64,000 nucleotides of DNA from Alteribacillus sp041949975 (GTDB lineage: Bacteria > Bacillota > Bacilli > Bacillales > Marinococcaceae), in contig NZ_JBHFQG010000002.1 in the NCBI RefSeq assembly GCF_041949975.1, positions 173,039-237,038 on the forward strand. The letters run 5' to 3'. The notes under the pieces were generated by a model that searched no databases, was not told the DNA's origin, and worked only from the letters and a program-made list of their open reading frames with translations. Position 1 is the stretch's first letter; every line of letters starts with the position of its first letter. The position numbers and the translations under genes are program-made. This document shows, piece after piece, positions 35,502 to 43,964 of the stretch.

Positions 35502-36793
35502 CAAATATGAAAACTTTTGAACAGCTGCAAGAGACGATTTATAAAGAACAGCTTGATAATGGGTTAACCGTATATGTTCTTCCAAAGCCCGGGTTTCACA
35601 AAACGTTTGCTGTTTTTTCAACGAATTATGGTTCAATAGACAATCACTTTGTCCCAATCGGGAAAAACGAAGCTGTTACTGTTCCAGACGGTATAGCACA
35701 TTTTCTCGAACATAAAATGTTTGAAGATGAAAAAGGAGATATATTTCAAACATTTGGAGAACAGGGAGCATCTGCGAATGCATTTACCAGTTTCACCAAA
35801 ACAGCTTATTTGTTTTCAAGCACGCAGGATACTGATAAAAATTTAGAGACGCTGCTTGATTTTGTCCAGCATCCTTATTTCACCGATGAAAGTGTGGAGA
35901 AGGAAAAAGGAATTATTGAACAAGAAATCACGATGTATGAAGATAATCCCGATTGGCAGTTGTTCTTTAACCTTCTCGGCAATATGTACCATAAACATCC
36001 GGTTAAAATTGATATTGCCGGCAGTGTTGACTCAATTTATGATATTACAAAAGAAAACCTCTATGAATGCTATGAAACGTTTTATCATCCATCGAATATG
36101 ATTTTATTTGTAGCCGGTGATGTAAATCCAAATGCAGTAATGGAGTTAGTGCGTAATAACCAAAATAACAAATCATTTAAAGAGCCAGAAACGATTGAAC
36201 GAATAATAGACGAGGAACCAAAAGAGGTCAAAAGTGATAAATCAGTAGCCGAAATGAGTGTGAATACTCCGAAATGCATGGTCGGTTATAAGGTCGATGC
36301 TAGTAATTTAGAAGGAAAAGAGCTTTTGAAATATGAATTTTCTATGCAGTTAATGCTTGACGCTTTGTTTGGTCCTGGTTCAGATGCTTATGAAGCTTTA
36401 TATGAGGATGGCTTAATTGACGATTCGTTTTCAACAGAATTTACAGCAGAACGCTCTTTTTCATTCCTGGCAGTAGGTGGAGACACGAAAGAACCTGAGA
36501 AGCTCGAACAGCGAATTATTCAAACCATTGATAAAGCTCGCCAAAATGGATTATCGAATGATCAGTTAGAACGCGTTAGAAAGAAAAAAATCGGTAACTT
36601 TTTAAAACAACTGAATTCGCTTGAGTTTGTAGCAAATCAATATACGAGCTTTGCGTTTCATAACATCCATTTGTTTGAAGCCATACCAGTACTAGAAGGT
36701 ATTACAGTAGAAGAAGTAAATAAATTGATGCAGACCCATTTTGAAGAAAGTACGCGTTCTGTTTCTCAAATTATTAAAAAACAGGCGGATTAA
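35498..36793 (+). CDS. ymfH: Active-site M16-family zinc peptidase YmfH
   Basis: 431-residue M16 peptidase with an intact inverted zinc motif in GIAHFLEHKMFED and the distal glutamate region VEKEKGIIEQEITMYEDNP. It starts inside the end of ymfF (ATGA overlap) and is followed two bases later by ymfI. It probably forms a heterodimer with YmfF; inferred from sequence complementarity and coupling. Confidence 0.9.
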   Translation: MTNMKTFEQLQETIYKEQLDNGLTVYVLPKPGFHKTFAVFSTNYGSIDNHFVPIGKNEAVTVPDGIAHFLEHKMFEDEKGDIFQTFGEQGASANAFTSFTKTAYLFSSTQDTDKNLETLLDFVQHPYFTDESVEKEKGIIEQEITMYEDNPDWQLFFNLLGNMYHKHPVKIDIAGSVDSIYDITKENLYECYETFYHPSNMILFVAGDVNPNAVMELVRNNQNNKSFKEPETIERIIDEEPKEVKSDKSVAEMSVNTPKCMVGYKVDASNLEGKELLKYEFSMQLMLDALFGPGSDAYEALYEDGLIDDSFSTEFTAERSFSFLAVGGDTKEPEKLEQRIIQTIDKARQNGLSNDQLERVRKKKIGNFLKQLNSLEFVANQYTSFAFHNIHLFEAIPVLEGITVEEVNKLMQTHFEESTRSVSQIIKKQAD

Positions 36794-36795
36794 TA

Positions 36796-37515
36796 ATGGC
36801 AGGTTATACATTAATTACAGGGGCAAGCGGCGCTATAGGCAGAGCCGCTGCCCTTAAACTTGCTGCTAAAAAAAAACCATTGTTCCTTCATTATCATCAA
36901 TCAAAAAACGAAGCATTTGCTTTAAAAGAAAAATGTGAGGCCTATGGCGTTCCGGTTTACTTAGTAAAGAGTGACCTTTCAAAAAAAGGCGGAGCAGAAG
37001 AACTTTTTAAGCAGCTGCACTCCCCTGTGCACACGCTCATTTATAATTGCGGAATATCTCACTATGGTTTTTTTCAAGACATTCAAGAAAAGGAACTTTA
37101 TGAGCTGGGGAACCTTCATCTTTTAAATGCTATGCTGCTAACTAAAAAACTGCTTCCTTCTATGATTTCAAACAAACAAGGAAATATCGTTATGATATCT
37201 TCTATTTGGGGAAACCGGGGTGCGGCAATGGAAGTGGCTTATTCTGCCTTTAAAGGCGGTGTGAATAGTTTTGTTAAGTCACTTTCCAAAGAAACAGCTC
37301 GATCAGGTATCCGCGTTAATGCGCTAGCCCCCGGGGTCATTGAGACTCCGATGATGGCAGGTTTTTCAGACGAGGAGCGCGCGGCGTTAAAAGAAGAAAT
37401 CCCTTCAGGAAGATTTGGTACAGCCGAAGAGGCAGCAGAAGCTATATCATTTTTAACTAGTGAAAAGGCTGGTTATATTAACGGCCATGTACTTGATATC
37501 AACGGAGGCTGGTAA
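36796..37515 (+). CDS. ymfI: Short-chain dehydrogenase/reductase YmfI
   Basis: 239-residue SDR. The cofactor motif ITGASGAIGRAAA is at the N-terminus, followed by NCG (NNAG equivalent) and the Ser with YSAFK catalytic pair (MISSIW..., VAYSAFKGG). LAPGVIETPMM and the C-terminal NGHVLDINGGW are also present, resembling FabG-type enzymes. Substrate unknown. It lies two bases behind ymfH, so it belongs to that operon. Confidence 0.88.
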   Translation: MAGYTLITGASGAIGRAAALKLAAKKKPLFLHYHQSKNEAFALKEKCEAYGVPVYLVKSDLSKKGGAEELFKQLHSPVHTLIYNCGISHYGFFQDIQEKELYELGNLHLLNAMLLTKKLLPSMISNKQGNIVMISSIWGNRGAAMEVAYSAFKGGVNSFVKSLSKETARSGIRVNALAPGVIETPMMAGFSDEERAALKEEIPSGRFGTAEEAAEAISFLTSEKAGYINGHVLDINGGW

Positions 37516-37600
37516 TAAAATAATTTTCCTTTTGTCAACACATAATTTTCCTCCTGCCTGAACATCCTAGTGATGATGACACCTTTAAGGAGGGAATTAC

Positions 37601-37858
37601 ATGTCTGTATTGGATAATTGGGATCAATGGAAACAATTTTTAGATGGAAGGCTTGACCAGGCCAAGCAAGATGGTATGGCAGAAAATGTTGTTTCTGACA
37701 TAGCGTACGAAGTTGGTGAATACCTTGCAAACAATGTAGATCCTAAAAATGAACAAGAGCGTGTATTATCGGATATGTGGAAAGTAGCGGACGAGCAGGA
37801 GCAGCATGCAATCGCAAATATGATGGTGAAACTCGTTCAATCTAACTCCGCTCAATAA
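37601..37858 (+). CDS. ymfJ: DUF3243 family protein YmfJ
   Basis: 85-residue soluble helical protein starting MSVLDNWDQWKQFLDGRLDQAKQDGM. This is the DUF3243/YmfJ family that sits between ymfI and ymfK in bacilli. AAGGAGGG precedes the ATG. Function unknown. Confidence 0.85.
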   Translation: MSVLDNWDQWKQFLDGRLDQAKQDGMAENVVSDIAYEVGEYLANNVDPKNEQERVLSDMWKVADEQEQHAIANMMVKLVQSNSAQ

Positions 37859-37868
37859 GATGCAAAAA

Positions 37869-37911
37869 TGAATGCTGTCCTTCTTCGAGAAAGAGGGGCA
37901 GTTTTCTTTTC
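37869..37911 (+). terminator. Possible terminator after ymfJ
   Basis: CTGTCCTTCTT can pair imperfectly with AAGAGGGGCAG across a CGAGA loop, followed by TTTTCTTTTC. The 200 bases from here to ymfK hold nothing recognisable beyond a weak inverted repeat. Confidence 0.55.
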
Positions 37912-38120
37912 TAAAAACACTGCCGCCTGGCTTCCATATCTAAAAACCATTTTACCTGCAAGGGTTCTCGGGAGAAAAGCGGAAGGTACTTGCTCTTTAT
38001 TATAAAAAATCCAGGGACATTCGTTTTAAAATAACTTTATTGCTCTGTTCAAATGGAGAAAAATAGCGTAAAATGACAGATATCTGAAAAGAAAGATCTG
38101 TAAGTAGAGGTGAAAGAAGG

Positions 38121-38897
38121 ATGGAGGAAAAAAAAGAATGGTATTTAGAATATGAAATCCATCAAAACCGTCCAGGCCTTCTTGGGGATATATCCTCTTT
38201 ATTAGGCATGCTGTCGATCAATATTATTACTATTAATGGTGTGGAGGACCGGCGGCGTGGTATGCTTATTCGAAGCAAACACGATGATCAAATTACCCGT
38301 TTTCGAGCGATCCTCGATACGATAGAGAATATTACTGTTAGAAAATTCAGGGAACCGAGACTGCGTGACCGGCTTGCAGTTATGCATGGCCGTTACATAG
38401 AACGTGATGCTGACGATAAAAAAACATTTCGATTTGTACGCGATGAGCTTGGACTGCTCGTTGATTTCATGGCAGAATTGTTTAAAAAAGACCGGCATTA
38501 CCTTGTAGGCATTCGCGGAATGCCTCGTGTTGGGAAAACAGAATCCCTTGTGGCCGCCAGCGTCTGCGCTAATAAACGATGGTCATTTATATCGTCGACT
38601 CTCTTAAGACAGACGGTCCGAAATCAGCTTGCTGATGACGAACTCGAAGAAGGACATATTTATATTATTGATGGAATTGTGTCTATGATGAGGGCTTCGG
38701 AAAAACATAGAATGTTAGTAGATGAAATTATGAGACTTCCCGCTGTAAAAGTCGTAGAACATCCTGATATATTTGTAAGAGAATCTTCTTATACGCTTGA
38801 TGATTTTGATTGTATGATAGAATTACGAAATGATGAAAAAGAGGAGATCACGTACGAAGTGGTAGAATCAGGTTTTTCTTCTTTCGATATCAGTTAG
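38121..38897 (+). CDS. ymfK: DUF3388 protein YmfK with P-loop
   Basis: 258-residue conserved Bacillus protein. The N-terminal 75 residues look like an ACT-type ligand domain (EYEIHQNRPGLLGDISSLLGMLSINIITING). A P-loop-like motif GMPRVGKTES follows near residue 136, then an IYIIDGIVSMMRAS segment that could serve as Walker B. A small regulatory ATPase is plausible; no function is established. It is followed after 16 bases by rodZ. Confidence 0.8.
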   Translation: MEEKKEWYLEYEIHQNRPGLLGDISSLLGMLSINIITINGVEDRRRGMLIRSKHDDQITRFRAILDTIENITVRKFREPRLRDRLAVMHGRYIERDADDKKTFRFVRDELGLLVDFMAELFKKDRHYLVGIRGMPRVGKTESLVAASVCANKRWSFISSTLLRQTVRNQLADDELEEGHIYIIDGIVSMMRASEKHRMLVDEIMRLPAVKVVEHPDIFVRESSYTLDDFDCMIELRNDEKEEITYEVVESGFSSFDIS

Positions 38898-38913
38898 GTG
38901 GTAGGTGTTAACA

Positions 38914-39828
38914 TTGTCAGAGCTTGGTCATTACTTAAAAACAAAAAGAGAAGAAAAAGAACTGTCACTTGAAAAGCTGCAGGAAATGACTAAAATACAA
39001 AAACGTTATTTGACAGCTATTGAGGAAGGCAATTATGATGCTCTCCCCGGAGCGTTTTATACAAGAGCATTCGTTAAAAGTTATGCGGAAGCGTTAGAAC
39101 TCGAACCGGATGAAGTTTTTGAAACATATGGAAATGAACTGCCTCAGCCAAAACAACAGACAACAGATTTACCATCGCGGGCCGAACGGGCAAGACCAAA
39201 AGTCCAAAAAAAGAAAAGAAAGAATTCAAATATATTTCCTGTTTTAATGGGAATATTATTTTTAATTGTCGTAGCAGCTGGAGTGTATCTTGTCGTCCAG
39301 GGTACAGGAGGAGGCAACCCGGGAGGAGTTTCTCCTGAAGACGATCCTTCCATTGAAGTAGATTCCAATGACGAATTAGATTCCACTGAAGAAAATGAGG
39401 AAAACGAAGAGGAAGAATCACAAGAAGAACCATCTGAAACCGATGCCTCAGGGGAAGAAAATGAGTCTGAGGAAAAAGAAGAAGAGGAAGAAGAAACAGA
39501 AATTGAAACACCTGAGCTGGTCTCTACAGAAAACCGCCGGTCTACTTTTGATGTTTCCGGCACTGATGAAATGATTATCAAAATTGAGCTTTCTGGAGAT
39601 TCCTATCTGGATGCCCAGGATAAAGATGGCAATATTCTTGAAGATTTTGCAGGTGTGTCAGAAGGTGATCAAGTAGAACTTGATTACAGTGATGAAGAAT
39701 ATGTGAAATTAAATATCGGAAATACAACTGCCGTAACGGTTCTTTTTAATGGAGAGGAAATCGAATACCCTATTGAACCTTCAGAAGTAGTTCACCAGCA
39801 TTTAATATTTGAAAAACAATCTGAATAA
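38914..39828 (+). CDS. rodZ: RodZ-like cell-shape protein (YmfM)
   Basis: Bitopic membrane protein that links MreB to the elongation machinery. The N-terminal helix-turn-helix domain (SELGHYLKTKREEKELSLEKLQ... KRYLTAIEEGNY) is followed by a basic stretch and one membrane helix near 107-129. An extracytoplasmic region comes next, whose first 80 residues are extremely acidic (long Glu/Asp/Ser runs). A C-terminal DUF4115 beta domain ends the protein. The TTG at 38914 is preferred: it gives the usual MSELG... N-terminus with TAGGTG six bases before. The GTG at 38905 is an alternative. 304 residues. Confidence 0.9.
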   Translation: MSELGHYLKTKREEKELSLEKLQEMTKIQKRYLTAIEEGNYDALPGAFYTRAFVKSYAEALELEPDEVFETYGNELPQPKQQTTDLPSRAERARPKVQKKKRKNSNIFPVLMGILFLIVVAAGVYLVVQGTGGGNPGGVSPEDDPSIEVDSNDELDSTEENEENEEEESQEEPSETDASGEENESEEKEEEEEETEIETPELVSTENRRSTFDVSGTDEMIIKIELSGDSYLDAQDKDGNILEDFAGVSEGDQVELDYSDEEYVKLNIGNTTAVTVLFNGEEIEYPIEPSEVVHQHLIFEKQSE

Positions 39829-39832
39829 CAAT

Positions 39833-39861
39833 TTCCCTGGGGAAAACCCCCGGGGATTTTT
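39833..39861 (+). terminator. rodZ terminator
   Basis: TCCCTGGGG - AAAA - CCCCCGGGGA with one mismatch, followed by TTTTTC. Confidence 0.85.
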
Positions 39862-39896
39862 CAGTTCAATGATAAACGGGCAGGTGTTCCATCACA

Positions 39897-40115
39897 ATTT
39901 TACACTAGAAAATATAAAATTTTATTGGTGAACAGTATAAATAAAACTACGGGTTTCGTCGACGTACAGGACGTACTAATGCCGCTGTTGCCACAAGACG
40001 TACTTCCACACGATGTGGTGACTTCTGCGTTGCGAACAGGACGTTCGCGAACTTAGCAGAAGTTCCTTTAACGTAGCCGGTTTCCTTTAAAAAGCGATAA
40101 GCCGAGTTTTTTTAA
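39897..40115 (+). repeat. Composite intergenic repeat, copy D (97-bp element carrying a hairpin module)
   Basis: The outer parts match the 97-bp family: left TTTTACACTAGAAAATA and ATTTTATTGGTGAACAGTAT; right GCGATAAGCCGAGTTTTTTT. Between them (about 39955-40085) lies sequence of the other family: CGTCGACGTACAGGACGTAC, CCACACGATGTGG, and the nested hairpin at 40021-40063 (ACTTCTGC...GCGAAC-AGGAC-GTTCGC...GCAGAAGT). This occupies most of the 412-base rodZ-pgsA gap. Confidence 0.75.
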
Positions 40116-40173
40116 TATGGAAACGATAAAATATACTTGATTTTCCGTTCTTTTCCTCGATTTGAATATTATA

Positions 40174-40182
40174 TGGTACAAT
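40174..40182 (+). promoter_or_regulatory. Extended -10 promoter candidate for pgsA
   Basis: TGGTACAAT: TACAAT with the extended -10 TG, 59 bases before pgsA. No clear -35. Confidence 0.45.
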
Positions 40183-40240
40183 GACGAAGGAATGTTTATT
40201 TCTAGGAGGAACGTAAAGTCATTAGAAACGAGGTATTACG

Positions 40241-40819
40241 ATGAATCTGCCAAATAAAATAACGGTCGCGCGTATATGTTTAATACCAATTTTTATGATA
40301 TTTATGCTTGTTCCTTTGCCAATGGGAAGTTTTGAAATAAGCGGTAATGTCCTTCCAACAGCATATGCCGCAGGCTTTTTTCTATTTATTCTCGCAGCAT
40401 CCACCGATTGGCTTGATGGGTATTACGCCAGAAAATATAACTTGGTCAGTAACTTCGGCAAATTCCTTGACCCGTTGGCAGATAAACTGCTTGTCACGGC
40501 TGCTTTGCTGTCATTAATTGAATTGCAAGTGCTTCCTGCCTGGATGGCTATCGTCATTTTAAGCAGGGAATTTGCAGTGACAGGAATCCGGCTCGTAGCT
40601 GCTTCTGATGGAGAAGTGATCGCGGCAAGTAGTCTAGGTAAGTGGAAAACTGTTTTTCAAATGACTGCATTAGCGGTCCTTCTCCTAGACGGTCTTTTTT
40701 ATGCCATATTAAATATTCCATTAGGAATGATTCTTATGTGGATTGCAGTAACATTGACAGTAGTATCCGGTGTTGATTATTTTGTGAAAAACAAACATGT
40801 ATTCAAGCATTCGATGTAA
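40241..40819 (+). CDS. pgsA: CDP-diacylglycerol-glycerol-3-phosphate 3-phosphatidyltransferase
   Basis: Makes phosphatidylglycerophosphate from CDP-diacylglycerol. 192 residues with several membrane segments. The CDP-alcohol phosphotransferase signature is complete: DWLDGYYAR, then eight residues, GKFLDPLADK. The N-terminus MNLPNKITVARICLIPIF matches the family, supporting the ATG at 40241 although its ribosome site (GAGGT) is modest. A stronger AGGAGG lies about 30 bases further upstream without a matching start codon. Confidence 0.95.
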   Translation: MNLPNKITVARICLIPIFMIFMLVPLPMGSFEISGNVLPTAYAAGFFLFILAASTDWLDGYYARKYNLVSNFGKFLDPLADKLLVTAALLSLIELQVLPAWMAIVILSREFAVTGIRLVAASDGEVIAASSLGKWKTVFQMTALAVLLLDGLFYAILNIPLGMILMWIAVTLTVVSGVDYFVKNKHVFKHSM

Positions 40820-40843
40820 AAAGTCAAGAATGGAGTGAAAAAA

Positions 40844-42085
40844 ATGAACGCAGAAATCATCGCAGTTGGGTCGGAACTTCTGCTGGGTCAAATTGCAAAT
40901 ACAAATGGACAATATTTATCTCAGGAACTTGCGAGTATTGGCATAAATGTTTACAGGCATACAGTCGTTGGTGACAATAAAAAACGCATGACTTCAGCTT
41001 TTCAAGAAGCCTGTGAAAGAGCAGATATCTTATTTATTACAGGTGGTCTAGGGCCTACAGAAGATGATCTTACAAAAGAAGTAACAGCTGAATTAACAGG
41101 AAAACGCTTAATGTACCATCAGCCCACTCTCGATTTCATGAAGCAGTTTTTTAAGCAGCGAAAAAGAACAATGTCAGAAAATAATAAAAAACAGGCTCAC
41201 TATACAGAAGGCAGTGATGTATTTTATAATAGAGCCGGACTAGCTTGTGGTATGGCAGACAACTACAAGGATACATTATTAATCTTGGTACCGGGCCCGC
41301 CTCGGGAATTAAAACACATGTATGAAAACACAATAAAACCTTACTTATTAAAAGAGTTGGCTGGAGAATTTTTAGTGCTGTCAAGAGTTCTTCGTTTTTT
41401 CGATATTGGAGAATCCAGGCTCGAAGAAGAGCTGATAGATATCATTCAAGCACAGACTAATCCGACGATTGCGCCGCTCGCTTCTGATGGGGAAGTGACT
41501 ATCAGATTAACCGCTAAAGCAAAAACCCGTTCGGAAGCTGACGTTTTATTAGATAAAGTAGAAACACAAATCCAACAGCGTGTAGGAAAATATTTTTATG
41601 GCAGAGAAAACGAAACATTGCCTGTTCAGGTAGTGAAAAACTACGGCAAAAAAGGAGTTACACTGTCCGCGGCGGAAAGTTTAACCGGTGGTTGGTTTGC
41701 CAAACAACTCGTAGATGTAGCTGGTGCTTCAGCGATGTTTGAAGGTTCTTCCACCGTTTATTCTCAATCAGCAAAAAATAAGGTATTAGGGATAAGTCAT
41801 GATTTGATGGATAAATATGGAACGATAAGTAAGGAATGTGCCGAAGCGATGGCTGATAAAGTCCGTCTGCAGTATCAGACTGACATAGGAATTAGTTTTA
41901 CTGGTGCGGCAGGTCCGGAACCATTAGAAGGGAAGGATCCGGGAACCGTATGGATCGGTATTTCCGGGCCAAATGGAGTAACTTCATATGCATTAAATCT
42001 CGCCGGGAGCCGTGAACTAATACGACGTTTAGCGGTTTATTACGGCTGCTGGTTTTTACTGAAAGAAAAGGTGGTAAACAAATGA
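40844..42085 (+). CDS. cinA: CinA-like protein (MoCF domain plus NMN/PncC-type amidohydrolase domain)
   Basis: Competence/damage-inducible protein family. The N-terminal molybdopterin-binding-like domain has IIAVGSELLLGQIANTN, FITGGLGPTEDDLTKE and LVPGPPRELKHM. The C-terminal PncC-type domain has TLSAAESLTGGWFAKQLVDVAGAS and GISFTGAAGPEP. 413 residues from ATG 40844 (GGAG eight bases upstream); a GTG at 40835 is less well placed. In B. subtilis cinA and recA are neighbours; here a helicase gene is inserted between them and overlaps the cinA stop codon. Confidence 0.94.
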   Translation: MNAEIIAVGSELLLGQIANTNGQYLSQELASIGINVYRHTVVGDNKKRMTSAFQEACERADILFITGGLGPTEDDLTKEVTAELTGKRLMYHQPTLDFMKQFFKQRKRTMSENNKKQAHYTEGSDVFYNRAGLACGMADNYKDTLLILVPGPPRELKHMYENTIKPYLLKELAGEFLVLSRVLRFFDIGESRLEEELIDIIQAQTNPTIAPLASDGEVTIRLTAKAKTRSEADVLLDKVETQIQQRVGKYFYGRENETLPVQVVKNYGKKGVTLSAAESLTGGWFAKQLVDVAGASAMFEGSSTVYSQSAKNKVLGISHDLMDKYGTISKECAEAMADKVRLQYQTDIGISFTGAAGPEPLEGKDPGTVWIGISGPNGVTSYALNLAGSRELIRRLAVYYGCWFLLKEKVVNK

Positions 42086-43689
42086 CGTACTTTGAAGATT
42101 TTGATGTAAAAGAGGAAATTAAAAAAGCGATTCGGGAAATGGGGTTTGAAGAGCCCTCTCCTGTTCAAGAAAAAGCAATCCCTGAAATTTTGCAATTGAA
42201 GGACTTAATTGGCCAAGCACAAACTGGGACGGGAAAAACGGCGGCATTCGGAATACCGCTTATTAACCGGATTACAAATGAAGGCTATGTTCAGGCGATG
42301 ATTTTGACACCAACCAGAGAGCTTGCTATACAAGTATCCGGTGAGCTTCAGAAGCTTTCTAAGTATTTAAATATTCGAACACTTCCTATTTACGGCGGAC
42401 AGTCCATTGGTCATCAGATTAAAGCTTTAAAGCAAGGTGTTCAAATTGTCATCGGTACTCCCGGGCGGGTGCAGGATCATTTACGCCGCAAAACATTAAA
42501 GCTTGACCGGGTGAAAACTGTCGTTCTTGATGAAGCGGATGAAATGCTTGATATGGGTTTCATTGACGATATAGAAACCATATTAAAGCAAATTAATGTG
42601 GATAGACAGACACTGCTTTTTTCAGCTACAATGCCCCCGGCGATTCGTAAACTTTCTAAACGGTATATGGTTAAGCCGGTGACTGTGTCAATAAACAAAA
42701 GTGAAGTAACAGCCCCTTCCATTGACCAATGGTATTACAAAGTTCTTGAGAGAAATAAACAAGAATCATTGTGCCGTATTTTAGATAGTCAGGACCCTGA
42801 GCTTGGAATAATTTTCTGCCGTACAAAAAAAGGTGTCGCCGAATTAACAGAAGTTCTTCAAGCCAGAGGCTACCTTGCTGACGGCCTGCATGGGGACCTT
42901 ACTCAGTCCCAGCGCGACGCAGTTATGAAAAAGTTTCGTGAAAGCTCGATTGAACTACTTGTAGCAACAGATGTTGCAGCCCGCGGGATTGACGTGCAAA
43001 ACGTCAGTCATGTCATTAACTATGATATCCCGCAAGACCCGGAAAGTTATGTGCACCGCATCGGCCGCACCGGAAGAGCCGGACGCACAGGTCAAGCTCT
43101 AACCCTTGTAACGCCAAGAGAAATGAAGCATCTGCGTTCGATAGAGTCTGAGATAAAAATGTCCATACCAACAAAGAGTGTTCCCTCTATTGAAGAAGTG
43201 GTGGAAAAGCAGCAAGAAGCATGGAAAAACCTTATTATTGATCAATTTGAAGATGAACAGGAGCTTTCTTTATTTGATGATCTTGCTGATGAACTTTTAG
43301 CGGAATATGACCCAAAAAACATTATTCGCTCTCTAATGAAAATGAACTTCTCCACAGCAATTGGTGAAAATGATGACGGTTATAATTTTGGTGAAACCGG
43401 CGGCGCAAAAGGAATGATACGATTCTTCATTAATGTAGGCCGAAATGTAAATATGAGTCCTAAAGTGCTTATTGAAGAGATCTCGGATGCAGTAGGCATC
43501 CCTGGAAAAGCAATTGGCCGAATTGATATTTTTGAGAAATTTACATTTGTAGAAGTGCCGGAGGAGGTGGCTCCGTTCGTATATGAAGCGCTGCGCTATT
43601 CCCGTATTAATGGAGCGCGGGTAAATTTAGAGCCAGCTAAGCCTCGTCCTAAAAGAAACACAGCCTCCTCAAAGTCTCGTTCCAAATAA
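42082..43689 (+). CDS. DEAD-box RNA helicase with C-terminal DbpA-type RNA-binding domain
   Basis: 535-residue ATP-dependent RNA helicase. It has a Q-motif region (FEEPSPVQEKAIP), Walker A AQTGTGKT at 46-53, DEAD at 150-153, SAT, then the second RecA lobe with ATDVAARGIDV and YVHRIGRTGRAGR. The region 455-530 (MIRFFINVGRNVNMSPKVLIEEI... FTFVEVPE) is a DbpA/CsdA-type RNA recognition domain, followed by a basic tail. This resembles DeaD/DbpA (YxiN-like) proteins, which bind rRNA. It starts inside the end of cinA (ATGA), so the two are translationally coupled. The paralogue name (cshA, deaD, dbpA) cannot be settled by eye. Confidence 0.93.
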   Translation: MTYFEDFDVKEEIKKAIREMGFEEPSPVQEKAIPEILQLKDLIGQAQTGTGKTAAFGIPLINRITNEGYVQAMILTPTRELAIQVSGELQKLSKYLNIRTLPIYGGQSIGHQIKALKQGVQIVIGTPGRVQDHLRRKTLKLDRVKTVVLDEADEMLDMGFIDDIETILKQINVDRQTLLFSATMPPAIRKLSKRYMVKPVTVSINKSEVTAPSIDQWYYKVLERNKQESLCRILDSQDPELGIIFCRTKKGVAELTEVLQARGYLADGLHGDLTQSQRDAVMKKFRESSIELLVATDVAARGIDVQNVSHVINYDIPQDPESYVHRIGRTGRAGRTGQALTLVTPREMKHLRSIESEIKMSIPTKSVPSIEEVVEKQQEAWKNLIIDQFEDEQELSLFDDLADELLAEYDPKNIIRSLMKMNFSTAIGENDDGYNFGETGGAKGMIRFFINVGRNVNMSPKVLIEEISDAVGIPGKAIGRIDIFEKFTFVEVPEEVAPFVYEALRYSRINGARVNLEPAKPRPKRNTASSKSRSK

Positions 43690-43700
43690 AAATAATAATG

Positions 43701-43738
43701 AAAAAACTGTTCATAGGACGATCCTTTGAGCAGTTTTT
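43701..43738 (+). terminator. Terminator after the helicase gene
   Basis: AAAAACTG pairs with CAGTTTTT around an inner AGGA/TCCT hairpin, with a short T-tract. A/T-rich and only moderately strong. Confidence 0.6.
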
Positions 43739-43785
43739 CATTAAAAAACTCCATTTTGCTGAGTCTGTTCCTCTTAATAAAAAAC

Positions 43786-43799
43786 CGAATAAATGTTCG
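43786..43799 (+). promoter_or_regulatory. LexA (DinR) operator upstream of recA
   Basis: CGAATAAATGTTCG: 13 of 14 positions fit the Gram-positive SOS box CGAACNNNNGTTCG (one T for C in the left half). It ends nine bases before the recA -35. Confidence 0.8.
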
Positions 43800-43808
43800 T
43801 GAAAACTA

Positions 43809-43837
43809 TTGGCAAATCTAATAAAAAAAGGTATGAT
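43809..43837 (+). promoter_or_regulatory. SigA promoter of recA
   Basis: TTGGCA at 43809-43814, a 17-base spacer, TATGAT at 43832-43837: a strong vegetative promoter directly downstream of the LexA box. The leader of about 120 bases contains an imperfect hairpin (AAAACGG... to GGGCGTTTTT, about 43855-43888) of unknown meaning. Confidence 0.8.
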
Positions 43838-43964
43838 GTAATAGGTGATAAAAACAAAACGGTCCTTCATTTGTCAGGGCGTTTTTATGGAGCTGTCTTT
43901 TGGTTTCGGGGGAAATAAATTCTGATTTTACGGTTGGATTTTGGCAAAATAAAGGAGAGATAAA

